DNA from: Prostheceraeus crozeri
Lineage: Eukaryota > Platyhelminthes > Polycladida > Euryleptidae
Direction: 5' to 3'
Length of the DNA: 64,000 bases
NCBI GenBank assembly: GCA_907163375.1
Contig: CAJQUW010000909.1
Span: 496,001 to 560,000 of the forward strand
How positions within the stretch are numbered: the stretch's first letter is position 1; each line of letters begins with the position of its first letter. Of this stretch, positions 33,087-44,214 are shown one piece after another. Made by a program: the position numbers and the translations under genes. Under the pieces are notes generated by a model. It saw nothing but the letters and a program-made list of their open reading frames with translations. It was not told the origin of the DNA and ran no database searches.

Positions 33087-34688
33087 AAAAGGTGTCACGG
33101 CTACGGCGGTTACGGCTAAAGCGTTTACCATCTACGGTTCATCACGGTTGCGTTATTGCGATTCGCAATCACCTCATCAGTTACTATAGTATACTATAAT
33201 TTGATTCGAGAGACAAATTAATAAAATAACTGTTGTATATTGTGTTATCATTCTGATCATCTCATCGTAAAGCGTATGAGAATCTCTCATTGTCACTCCT
33301 TATCAATAGACTTATCATTTCTTTTGTTACACCATGTAGACCATATCATAGCAGTAACGAAGTGTATGGCAAACTGCAAACTACATGCAATATAAATGTA
33401 TCGTAATCACACGTAGTATCTTATATCGCGATTAATATGAGCCGTCTCCAGAATGTATGAAAGGCCTGTAAGAAAAAGATAGCTTAATCCTACACTGTAA
33501 ACTGTAAGGCACGAAATTTCCCTTGAATTAGGCACGAAACTTAGGCATCAATTCTAACCAACACAAGGCACGAGCGGGCACAAGTGGGCACGAAGCCTTG
33601 GCGCCTAAGTTCGTGCCCACTGGTGCCTAATTTTTCTCTTCGCGAAATACAGCTTCTACATGCTCTTGGTATTAGTAGTAAAATCCCTACCCTTATTTAT
33701 ATATCGTAAAATTCTCTTCCGTTAATTATTCTGAATTAAAAGAAAGAAAAAGTTTCTATAATTCGATCATGCATATATTAAATTTCAAATGAATAAGAAG
33801 CAAAATATTGGATTTCTAGTATGCACAAAGGGAATTACTTTTTGAGAATCTGAACAATTCAACATCGATGCAAAGTACCATCAGATTTCATGAGCATTTA
33901 AAACTATAAAACATGCTTCTCGAAAAGTCTGAATAATTCATATAACATGATTTGAGTATACTTGGCAAAATTCCAGGACATATGCCGGTTACATAAAAAT
34001 CAAAACGTTCAGAAATTTTTTTCTACATTTACAAAGCGTGCCGTCTGAAACAGAGCGAGTCAAAAAAGCATACAGTGAAAGGCATTGAGTAAGTTAAAAA
34101 GTTTTTTTGAAGCAAAATTGTTAATAAATTATCATGTCATGGAAAACTTAGTTACGGAAATTCTTGAAAACTGTCTTATTCCAACGAAGTTTCAAAGTGA
34201 CAATTGTCAAAATATGTTTTATAGAAATGTACAATAAAGCTTTGAAGCTCACAGTTTTTAGTTGCATTTCAAATCATTCAAATCAACACGAAAAAGAGTT
34301 TGGACAATATTCGAGGGAATGCTTAGAGCACAAGGCCGTCAATTGTATGCAGAGTCCCTCATAATGATTGAGTATTTATATTGCTACCATAGGTGCATAA
34401 AAAACAAAGCTAAGGCGATTGACAACGAATGGATGAACAAACTAATTGCAACGTGCATCCTATACAGATAATAGAAATGTCACAAAATTAGTTTCGCAGC
34501 ATGAAAACATTGAACATGTTTGTCTTGAAGTCCAGTAGGGATGACGATCAAACATCATAATGGGTTAGTAAATTCCAATCGACAATGACTCTCTGGGAGA
34601 ATGCATGTTCACGAAACTGAACCCTTAAAAATTTTGAAAACGCTTCAAGTCACAACCGCAAGTCCGCAAGTTGAAGAAAGTACCGGAA
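33087..34688. other. no gene; GC-rich hairpin patch inside
   Basis: Mostly AT-rich. A patch at about 33510-33640 repeats GGCACGA-type words and holds inverted pairs such as aggcacgaaacttaggc with gcctaagttcgtgcc and gggcacgaa with ttcgtgccc, so it can fold back. Confidence 0.5.
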
Positions 34689-34855
34689 TCACAGACAGTC
34701 AGTCGATGATATCAAGTCGTAGACGTTGAGGGGTTGGAATTCTAAGGATTCGTAGACGGTCTTCGTAGGGAATGCCCGTATATTGGCGCCATCAATATCA
34801 AGAATGACCCCATTTAGCGAGGGGCTGAAGATATTCCACCAATATGTATTAATTC
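34689..34855 (-). pseudogene. exon related to the one at 31996-32238, probably a pseudogene
   Basis: Acceptor ctattttcag followed by GAATTAATACATATTGG: reading E-LIHIGGISSAP, like ESTFIGGIPTSPE at 32.2 kb. Later, in a frame shifted by one base, LNGVILDIDGAN and TDCL match LNGVKISAAN and LECL of the first exon. Because the two parts need a frame change near 34810, this copy is probably dead. Confidence 0.35.
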
Positions 34856-34984
34856 CTGAAAATAGAGAGGAGCTTGTAAAAATAGACTAGTCTTTTATTT
34901 ACAATTGCTGTTCATAACTGAAGATGGCAAAATCCCACACAATTGAATGTAAGTCATGTACACACATAAGCATCAAGGATTGTC

Positions 34985-35775
34985 AAAATTAATTGACCCC
35001 AATTACTTTTTAATTAATTGGAGCCAATTGATTGATTGGTTGATAAACCAATTTTACTTAATTAATTAATTGGCTAGAATAAAGAATTTCAATTAATTGA
35101 TTGATATTTTTCCAATTCGTATTGATTGCTGCATTTTCCAATTGCAGCCAATTAATTGTTATCTGTTAGTAGCCGAGATTAAATATCTAATTTCGCCTCT
35201 GCAGTATTTTACTTTTCACAATTTACAATTATAGTAAGCATTTCAGGTTGGCAAGCAGCAACAACGTTAAGAGTCATTAGTAGCCACAATTAAATTCATG
35301 TTTGTTTCAACCAGAGTAGACCAAGCAGCTCTGAAATGCAGGCGAAATTTCTCTACTCAATCGTCACTGATAAAAACAATGGAGAGAATCACGAACGCAT
35401 GTAAAAACTATGTGCCAAAGGCATGAGAGCGAATCTAAGGAAATTATCGCTTGTCTGATTGGTCTGACTAAGCAGTATTAAAAAATATAAGAGATTGTTT
35501 ATTGCTGTGTAACTTGTATATAGTTAAACAAATCTTGGATCAAGTAAATTAATAATTAATGCTTTCAAGTTGCAGAGGCTGCTAGAATTTTGGATTCCAT
35601 TTTCAATATTGATTCGCTCACAATTCCAACTACAATCATTTGATTGATACATTTTCCAACTTCAATTGGTTAATTGGTTCACTATTTCCATTCCAATTAA
35701 TTGATTGATATATTTTTCAATTTCAATCAATTGATTTCCTTGTCCAATTAAATTGCAATAAATTATTGAAATCTC
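34985..35775. repeat. cluster of AATTAATTG/CAATTGATTG words
   Basis: Two blocks (34985-35160 and 35600-35770) are packed with AATTAATTG and ATTGATTG words on both strands, separated by about 430 nt of ordinary sequence. The two blocks have a loose inverted relation, so this may be the worn pair of ends of one element. Confidence 0.6.
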
Positions 35776-36179
35776 TGAAAAGTATTGATGAATGACTATG
35801 ATATTACTGAAAGTCCTTCACTATAGACTAGGAAGCATCGGACTGAGGGCTTTCTATCAGCTTAGCTATCATCTACTATTAGATTCAAACATTTCTTCAA
35901 GCAAGGTGAATAGAAGAAAAGAGGAAATTACAAGATGCAGTTGGAATCATGTGACACAGTGAGACATTTACAACAGTTGAATACATCTACAACTAAAGAA
36001 TGCACCATCATGGTTCAGCTGTCTGTTCAGATTGTGTTTTTATGAACACTGCCTAAATAATATTTGAAACAAAGCTGTTTGTTAGAGACTTGAGCTAGGA
36101 TTTTCTTATTTCAGGAATACAACTCAATTTATTGTCAGATCAAACTGTCTGCAGATAATTTCAGCTATCTCTACCATTG

Positions 36180-36420
36180 ATTAAACTGCCAGTGTAGCTG
36201 GAATTCTGAAGTGTTCAGTATCCTAACCAAAGCCTTTAATAGCTTCGATTTAAATATGATGGAGGCTTTGTACATAAAAAAGTCTAATCCTGATCTGAAA
36301 AGACAGTTGAACCATGATGAGGCCTACATAGCCTTCGATATATGGACTTCACTCTTAGACTGCATATACTTGCCTTTAACATATATCCTCTGCTTCATGA
36401 CATATACGTAGGCCTACAGC
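36180..36420 (+). mobile_element. Penelope-like GIY-YIG endonuclease fossil
   Basis: The + strand frame from 36211 contains SFDLNMMEALYIKKSNPDL, the conserved C-terminal block of the GIY-YIG endonuclease found in Penelope-like retroelements. It is a short broken fragment of old age; no other part of the element is recognisable nearby. Confidence 0.5.
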
Positions 36421-36817
36421 ATTTTTTTCTAATGCCAGCTGCTTTGCTTAAAAATTTACCAAAATATTACATGATGCTTTTTGAATGTTCATTCTGACAT
36501 GACACCGGCGCTTTGGCCTTGCGATGGAGTGTTTGCTCTGTGTCCGCGTGAACTTGGTTCAAACTTTGGTCGGATCAAACCTAAGACTTAAAACAGGTGC
36601 ACTCTTCATTCTTGCTAAATACTCAGCTCTCAGAGAATCAGAGTGGGATAAATGACAACTTGGCAACATTGATGAAAGGCTTCGTGCCTAATGTGCCTCC
36701 GAGTATAAATACAGTTCAGTTATTTAATGACGATATCATATTTCGAAAATTTGGACAAAAGCCGTCGCTCGTTCAGACATGGAACGTCAACGTCTGTCAG
36801 TGAGGGAGATTCTTCAT

Positions 36818-37390
36818 TCATTTGGAATTTCAAAAAATAGATGACTGAAAAATGACGCTTCCTTGATTACGACAAATAATTTAAATGGATGCACTTGAGA
36901 TAAAATCCCGACATGTTTTGTCCTGTGTACAGTGTCAATGGTGCTAGCGGTTGATAGAGAATTCAAATTTATCATTGTCAGTATCAGTAAATAACGACGC
37001 TGTGTTGTTTTGGGTATTAAGTTAATCAAGCTATAACTAAACCGCCGTCATGAACAGATCTGATGAGTTGCCTCTACAAAGCAATATATGGTAAATTTGT
37101 ATAATTCTCTAACAACTGCCAGCACAGGGATCGCAATTCACCTGAGGAAAAAACGCAGAATCGGGAAAAACCGGGCCTTGAATGCATAAATTTGAAATAT
37201 TTACATCAGACAAATTTCGTGAAAAACGGAAAAGCCGTAATATTGCGATCCCTGCACCAGCACCATTGACACTACACAGGATGAAACATGTTCAGATTTT
37301 ATCTTAATCACAACAATTTGAATTACTAGTCGTAACCAAAGGAGCGATATTTTTCAGTCATTTATTCTTTGAAATTCAAAAATACATGGA
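36818..37390. repeat. long imperfect inverted repeat (fold-back element)
   Basis: Arms at about 36818-36955 and 37257-37390 match as inverted copies over ~135 nt (for example gactgaaaaatgacgctcc-like text at the left against ggagcgatatttttcagtc at the right) with a centre of ~300 nt. The centre carries a younger MITE at 37125-37254. Confidence 0.75.
37125..37254. mobile_element. 130-bp hAT-like MITE
   Basis: Perfect 13-bp inverted ends CAGGGATCGCAAT. The 8-bp flanks tgccagca and caccagca agree at six of eight positions, as expected for an old hAT target duplication. Confidence 0.7.
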
Positions 37391-37919
37391 ATTGATTCCA
37401 AAGCGGCACGCAAGTGGATATAGGATAGGAGCTGTCAGTCAATTAGAAATGAAAAATATAGATTTGATCATCTGTAATAGCAATAAATGCTGATTAAAAG
37501 AATTTCAGTGCATGAATTGTATCACTGAACTTTTGCTTGAATCTTTGCATTAATTTGACTTCAATCGTTTTACTAGTGCATAGCTAGCTTATCAAAATTT
37601 ATTTGACTTAAATCACCTTGTTAGTGTCTGTCTACAGTATCTGTAATATTTGTTAACGGAAATGTATTTTGTGTTTATTCATCCATAATAATTTGTCGCT
37701 GTAGTACCAACTCAACCAAAGCTAGTACCAACTTTCTAAAAAGGGCTCACACTGAATTGAAAGCCAAGCATTCCAATAATACATGTAAGCAACCCATCTT
37801 TGTCATCCTTATTCGGATAGGCCTATGCATGAAATAAACGGCGCGATCGTTTCTTAACCGAGACTTCGACGTGTTGGTATTGGTCTGAATATATTTGATG
37901 CTGCTATTAACATGAGCGT
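37391..37919. other. no gene recognised
   Basis: Unique sequence left of duplication copy 2; nothing recognisable. Confidence 0.4.
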
Positions 37920-38053
37920 ACATAGATCCAATGATCTGAATTTTACAAGATACATTTGTGAGCAACAAAATATTGATTGCTTTAATCATACTTGTTCAAA
38001 ATTAATCAGCTGTCCTCAAATTCCATGAATTTTACTCAAGAAAAAAACATAAG

Positions 38054-38335
38054 ATGATGGAAATAGAAAATTGTATGATTTGCGAAAAGCAACTAAATTC
38101 TGATTACCAGATTTTACTAATAGGAGAAAGTGGATTTCGTTGGAGTAAATACGCAGACGCAAGTGAGAGTGAGTTGACCTGTCAACTGTTCCTGGTCAAA
38201 AAGTGCACTCTGAATGCTATCAAAGTGCATCTGATTCCTACTTATTCTCAGTTAGACAGTGTCGCTCTCAAAAGTGCTCCAGTACAATGCTTCATTGACC
38301 TCACCCTTGTTTTGTTAAACTTGTTAATTATGTAA
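38054..38335 (+). CDS. short CxxC open frame of unknown function, duplication copy 2
   Basis: 93 residues; differs from the copy at 27150 by two substitutions in the shared part (E/S and L/F changes near LT-QL) and continues longer because the stop of copy 1 reads as cysteine here. Function unknown and translation uncertain. Confidence 0.25.
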   Translation: MMEIENCMICEKQLNSDYQILLIGESGFRWSKYADASESELTCQLFLVKKCTLNAIKVHLIPTYSQLDSVALKSAPVQCFIDLTLVLLNLLIM

Positions 38336-38733
38336 TAGACAATTTAGATCGAACTTATTCAAGTGTCCTTGACAGCATTGAAGTAGTTGATTATTTTTAT
38401 TCTCATCATCAGCCATAAATTATCCAGTGTTATTTCTATCTTATCTCGCTTGTAATGAGGACACTTAAAAACAATGAAATCTGCCAATCAGTGAAAACTG
38501 GAATTTATCAGCAGGACACATGGAGCCTTCAGTAGAAAGGATGTTTAGTTTATTTGTGGGTAGCTGAAGCAGACGCTGACCATTGCCTAATTTCTCACTA
38601 ATGCAACATTCTCTTTCAACTGAGGCAGCTGTGTGCGTTCGATCATAAAATTTGATTGTTATATAAAAGGAATATTTCTCTAAATTTACTGACAACCAAT
38701 CGTATTGCATGCAACTTGGAGCACAACTGCAAT

Positions 38734-38850
38734 CACAGAATTAGATTGTTTAAACGTATCACTTTGCTAGAAGTGCAAACTGATTCAAAACCATGGCACA
38801 TGCAGGAACTTACAAGGTGGGCAAACAGAAATTTATAATGCCTTGCAGAG
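38734..38850 (+). mobile_element. family B MITE fragment, copy 4
   Basis: Duplicate of the fragment at 27698-27814, with the same truncation point after ccttgcagag. Confidence 0.75.
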
Positions 38851-39537
38851 TCGTCATCGTTTAGGTACCGTTGTCATGGCAACGGATGTCCACGACGTGG
38901 CATTGTTTTCAATGAGCATTTTATTCATGACTTCTGGTTTGTCCTGCATACTTTGCGATTTTAATGAACAATTGAGATACAATTTAGTGCTCAATAGGCA
39001 TATTCAGTACACGAAGATGTAGACAGTGTTGTAGCATAAGAGCTTTCTAATGCGCATGTTGACATTCTGATGTCGAGGGTTCTGCACGCAGTAACCGAAA
39101 TATTGACAAATCAAATAATTTAGAACTATTGAAGTCAAGTAGGCTCTTGTCAATATCAATCATGTTTTAATACATATTTTTTATAATGTACGTGCATGTA
39201 CATTATCAAAAACCTCTTGATATTGTGAATCGTACAATCTATATACTGAAGTGCTTTAATCAGCAGACTTAGGGGTAAAATGAGCAAGGAGATCTAGATT
39301 GCTACAGGAGTTGAAAACTATTTCAAACACACGCATAATGTGAAAAGCTCCGGTTAAGTGGGAAACGAAGCAAGTCAAGTTATAAGTAAGGGGGTGGACA
39401 ATCGATCCCCGCTAATTGCCTTAATGTCGGTGGTCACAATTGTGACGTGTTATATTTATTCATTGATTATTATTGCCTTGACAACTGATGTGTGGTGGTG
39501 AGTTTTTCTTCCGGCCATAATTGACACAGTCGCGTAA

Positions 39538-39611
39538 GTGGCTCGTAGCTCAGTTGGTTAGAGCACAGGTCTAGTTAACCTTGGTCGTAGGTTCGAATCC
39601 TACTAGCCGCA
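39538..39611 (+). tRNA. tRNA-Thr(AGU)-like gene, duplication copy
   Basis: Identical over all 74 nt to 28475-28548, with the same extra base after the acceptor stem, the same CTAGTTA anticodon loop and the same downstream TTTT. Confidence 0.55.
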
Positions 39612-40755
39612 CATCTTTTAAATGGCAATTTGATCCATCGTTTATTTTTAATTTCATTGTTGTTAATTGCATTCACAAAACCCCTAAAACACTGGTACAG
39701 AATTATTGGCAAACATTGAATTGGTGACTCCGACATCATCGATCAAGCGTCTTTCTTGCCTTCTCATGCTGCATGTGTGCCTTATCATGATGCATGTACG
39801 CCATATGTCTTGCTTTACCATGATGCATGTACAGCATGCTAATCTGTTGTGTTAGGCGTCTTTAAATTCAAAAGCAGTTCTTGAATAGTGCTCCCATTAG
39901 CTGCAACAGCTATAGTTCTGTTAAACGCCACACCGTTCACCGCACTTTTGAAATAATACAGAGGAAGCCAAAATGCAGATATACACACTTAAATTTAAGC
40001 TAAATCCTTAGCTAAATCTAAATAGCATACACAGCAACTTAAAGTTAGGAGCTTTAAATCTAAACTTAAATCCTTTAATTCGCTAAATCAGTAGGAATTA
40101 ACACAAGGCCAAAGCTTTTTCTACAAGAGAAAATGAGTAATGTTCGACTTATCTGGCACATTGAAACGCATTTTGGAATTTACACAATATAGGTACGCTC
40201 TCTCACCGGTAAGCTAGTGAAGGAACGTGAGTCTCGAAATCATCAATAATTCTCATTAGGTACACTACACTGTCAATCAATCAGTGAATAATTATTGGAT
40301 AACATAGTGACATATATAATAACAATCTTCTAAGATAACAGACTAATCTTCCAAGTTTATTGTAAGATTCTTATAAATCTTGCAAAGACTTGACAGTGGA
40401 TCTTACAAGAAACTTGGAAGATTTGTAAGTTTCGATTCACTGGGAATTGACATCTCAGACTCATAGGGATTCAAGTTCGGAGTGGAGCAGGAGAATGTGG
40501 CGCCGCTCAGCTAGAGAGAAGCAAATCCTAATGCAGGTGGAATATCACCGGTTGACCCGACATGGCCAGCAAGCAGGGGCTCTCGAAGAATAATCAATTC
40601 CCTTGGCCGATTGATTAAAACAACAAACAGCTGATTGCTCAGCTTGATGATTACAATTAATCGATTGCTGATCCTGAACAATTGCAGTTTATTTATTGCT
40701 GAACCTGATGATTACAATTAATTGATTATCCGCAATCTCTATATCGCACATCTTC

Positions 40756-41519
40756 AACAGATGCATTAAGGAAGCTGACTTAGCAATGCTTTGTAAAACA
40801 GCTAATGTGATCCCCGTCCTAAAAAAGAAACCTCCAAACATAAAAGAATTACGACCAATTTCTCTGCTGGCAATGCCTGAGAGGATTTTAGTAAGAAGAA
40901 TGGGTATCTGAATTCCTTTCAAGGTATGATAAGTCTCAATTTGCTTAGAGACCAAAAGGATCTACAGCTGGTATTCTGATTGAGATTGAGAACTTCATTT
41001 CTGATAATCTACAAAAGCGGACATCAGAGGCTTGCTATTTACTGACTGTAAATATGTTGAAAGAATTTGACCGTGTCCTGCATGAAATTTTGCTTGAAAA
41101 GATGGACAATGACGGTTTCAGTGAATTTATCAGAGTTTTTATCAGCAACTATCTTAAGTCTCAAAAACTTAGAATAAAATGGCGATTACAGTTCGTATGC
41201 GGCAGTTGATAGTGGAATTCCTCAAGGGTCATCGCTAGGCTTCTTGATCTTTAGCTATATTGTGTCTGACATGAGAATAAGATCTGTGAATGAGACTCTA
41301 CTTGTCAAATATGCAGACGATTCCAAGGTTGAAGCCCAATCTCCAGTGATCAATTCATATCAGGAAATCATAGAATGGAGAAACAGAAATCAAATGAAAA
41401 TCAAGACTGCAAAATGTCGACAAATGTTCGTATCTGGAACTGGAGCATTAGATGGAACAACTTTCAAAGTCCCTGATATACCAATCAAAGAAACGTTAAA
41501 ATTCTTGGAATTGCAGTAA
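40756..41519 (+). mobile_element. LINE reverse-transcriptase fragment, duplication copy 2
   Basis: Duplicate of 29690-30453. The open frame at 41244-41519 with VKYADD is identical in protein to that of copy 1, and the damage is shared, so the LINE was already dead before the duplication. Confidence 0.7.
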
Positions 41520-41842
41520 TACCCCGATTTACGTAGGGGATGCGCTCCTGAAAATCATTGTGTAAATCGGGGCAAAGAGTCGATAGGAAATAAGAAGATG
41601 CGTTCTGCAGCTCAACATAAATAAGAGATTTGTCAAGCTACACTCTACTTTCGTTTCCAAGGCTCGAAATAAAACTAATGTTTAGGATAGAAAAATTACA
41701 TAATACATGTATATTTGTATAGCCTGCGCATGCATCCCGATAACATGTATAGAGTGTACACTCATGAACGACTGTATGAAGGTACATACTGCATCAGAAA
41801 ATATTCACACAACTATTAACAAGATATTAGGCATACAGTAGG

Positions 41843-42648
41843 TATATTAGGTAGAGTGGTAACTCCGCATTTATTAAATCCACAATGTGTATACAAGTTC
41901 GATTTTATTAAATGAACTAAATGAGATACAGTCGGATTTGTTTCCAAATGTGAGATATACACATTTATGCAGTTTTGAAGAAATTACAACGGAATTGACT
42001 GATCATGATAGACTAAAGCAGAAGGAAATGATGTTATTTTACAGATCGTCCGTATCATGACAGCCTTGAAGAGGTTATGTTTGTTAAGTTGGCAACTCGA
42101 TGACCTGCTATTGCTTTCATGCTCAACGTCAAGAGAATCTTCTTAATTGTAATCATTTATAAGCAACCTGCCACTGGCAGAACAAAATCACTTAATCAAA
42201 GTCAATGATTTCAATTAACTTTGAAAGATGTAAATGGGTCCACATCACTATTCAGATTCAAGAAATGAAATATGATGAAAACAAAAACTTAGTGAATCAT
42301 GAAATCATGCCGGTGAAAATTGAATTAAAAAATTCAAATTTCAGCCAAGAAAGACTTTCATTATAATACAATTCATGAAATTCCCTTGATAATCAGCTTG
42401 ATTTCAGCTTAGTTAGGATGCTTATTATCAAATATTCATTCCTTTTGATATCCAACTTGTTTCATACTACCTATTTAGGAGAGTCATCTCGGTAGTATGT
42501 AAATTGGCAAATTTTGACTTTTTTCAAAAGTGCTCAAATAATTTTTTGGACCACGGGAACGTAATCTCCGCAAAAACTGAATCTTTTCATATAAAAATTT
42601 TCACTGTACACAGATTCTTTTTTGAGCCAACACTCTATCTATATATCA
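41843..42648 (-). repeat. dispersed repeat family A, copy 2
   Basis: About 806 bp, inverted relative to 7110-7929. Its ends TAGGTAGAGTGGTAACTC and, inverted, TAGATAGAGTGTTGGCTC are similar to one another, which suggests short terminal inverted repeats. Its left end abuts the end of the segmental duplication. Confidence 0.65.
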
Positions 42649-42719
42649 CTACTCTATGATATTATGGGAACTTTTACTACAAATAAACGAGTCTCTCAAG
42701 GTGAAATTCATTTTCAATT

Positions 42720-43135
42720 TGGTGAAGAAGAGCCAAAATGAGGCGGCGGCTTTAAGAAGTCGACAATCTTCGCTTCACGATCCGATTTCCCTCTTTTTCT
42801 GAGGAGCTCTGAATATGGAAGGATAGCATTCTTGATATTGCGAATGATGTTTCAACTTCGATCCTCATTCGGATCAAACTGCAACTTCATGTCAAGTACA
42901 GTTTGGTAGGAGACCATGATCTTGGAAATCATAACAGTGCTCAAAATTTTCTCAACTTGCGTCGCCTTCTTATCATCGCTCTCTTCATGTGTTTTCTCTC
43001 CACGTTCCAAAGCTGTCTGATCGTCATTTGTCAGCACTTGATTATGTTATTCCAGAAGTTCGGCGACGTCGTTGTCATCGACCTCAACGAAGCCGGCCTG
43101 TCTGGCAAGTTGAATTACGTATAGGCGGGGCAGTG
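42720..43135 (-). pseudogene. pogo/Tigger transposase C-terminal fragment
   Basis: The - strand reads LARQAGFVEVDDNDVAELLE, then a stop, NQVLTNDDQ...LERGEK, a long charged stretch (to MKLQFDPNEDRS at 42852), a stop, and IIRNIKNAILPYSELLRKR...KIVDFLKP. These are the conserved last blocks of Tigger/pogo transposases: the 'G-F--VD-EDI-ELL--H--ELTNEEL' region, the DPN-ERS motif and the terminal (T/V)-(L/D)FFK-like end. The DDD catalytic domain and DNA-binding domain are missing; two in-frame stops mark it as dead. Confidence 0.7.
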
Positions 43136-43184
43136 TTTGAATAAAACGAGGTACACTGCAAATCGCTGGATACAAAAATTACAT

Positions 43185-43935
43185 ACAAGGAAAGGAAAGG
43201 AAAATATATGTATATTTTTCAAAATGAGAATCATAAAGTACAAATGAGAAGGAATGATTATGTCGGTAAGCAAGTCAAATCAGAGTGTCCATTTATGAGT
43301 AGAGTGACAAGAACAGTAAAACAATTCTGCCTTCTGGTAGTTCTAGAAAAAGGTACAGTTACACGACCGTTACGGTGTTGAGGAACGCGGGGAAAAAGAG
43401 GATGAGCAACATCTTGAGTTTTCCAGTACAGGGATTCGAAAGCTCGGAAACGTACAGTGCAAAAATTAGACACATCATTATTACAGCCACAATCCCTCCT
43501 GCAAATAATTCGACGCGATCGTTTAAAAATTCTTTTGATATGTCTACGTGTTTCAAAACTATAAACACCAAAAAGTTGCGTACAATATAATAAAATGCTC
43601 TCTATTGTTGCCTTAAAAACGTACCATAACTCGTCATGACTCAACAATCTTCTTAAAACTTTGAGTGCATACATACGCTTGTTACATAGTGAAACCACGT
43701 TCAGAAAATGAGACTTCCACTTCAAGTCGGAACTCCAGGTTACTCCAAGAATTTTCAATTCGTCTACAATTTTAAATGGAAACGGAAAAAATAGCTGACA
43801 ACTTTTCTTAAGAACACACATAGCTTTTGTTTTACTATCGTTCAACTTTAAACTGTTCGACATGGCCCATTCTTTGATGTAATAAAATTCCTCTGTGACA
43901 ACACCTAAAGAGTCAACAATGTCAGTTCGAGAGAC
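43185..43935 (-). mobile_element. CR1/L2-like LINE, 3' fragment
   Basis: A 201-codon frame (43863-43258), extendable upstream in the same frame to about 43935 without a stop, encodes the end of a reverse transcriptase: EWAMSNSLKLNDSKTKAM, ILGVTWSSDLKWKSHF, and the C-terminal block with TIESILLYCTQLFGV and FKRSRRIIC. The 3' end near 43190 carries a TTTCC-repeat tail. 5'-truncated before the YADD motif; a separate family from the other LINEs by tail. Confidence 0.75.
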
Positions 43936-44214
43936 AGGACAAATTTCGCAAATTAAGCATATGCCAAATTCACATACAATTTGAAACTAACATTTGATAC
44001 GCGATTCTCATGTGTTTACAGAGATCTGGCATGTTTTTCATACGAAAGCATACTTACTTTCGTATGTGACTGGTATGTAGCGATACGAACCATTCTATCT
44101 GTGATTGGCTGTTTTATACTGAAATAAGAGTTGTTGGTATGTTTTATATACGAGGCCCGATGCAAATACCTAAGCCAGTAACTTCAGTCATACACACTCT
44201 TATGGATAGCGTGG
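43936..44214. other. no gene recognised
   Basis: Contains catacgaaagcatac...ctttcgtatgtgactggtatg near 44040-44072, words also found at the right end of family C; it may belong to that family. Confidence 0.4.

Larger units (their letters stand above)
37920..41842 (+). repeat. segmental duplication, copy 2
   Basis: Direct copy of 27016-30778. Its right end runs directly into family A transposon copy 2. Extra material relative to copy 1: about 140 nt at 38475-38611 and a longer variant near 39140-39187. Confidence 0.95.

Noticed and set aside
38475-38611. hAT dimerisation motif (PSVERMF) in the extra segment of duplication copy 2
   Set aside because: Too short, with a stop soon after and no other hAT block; kept only as a remark.
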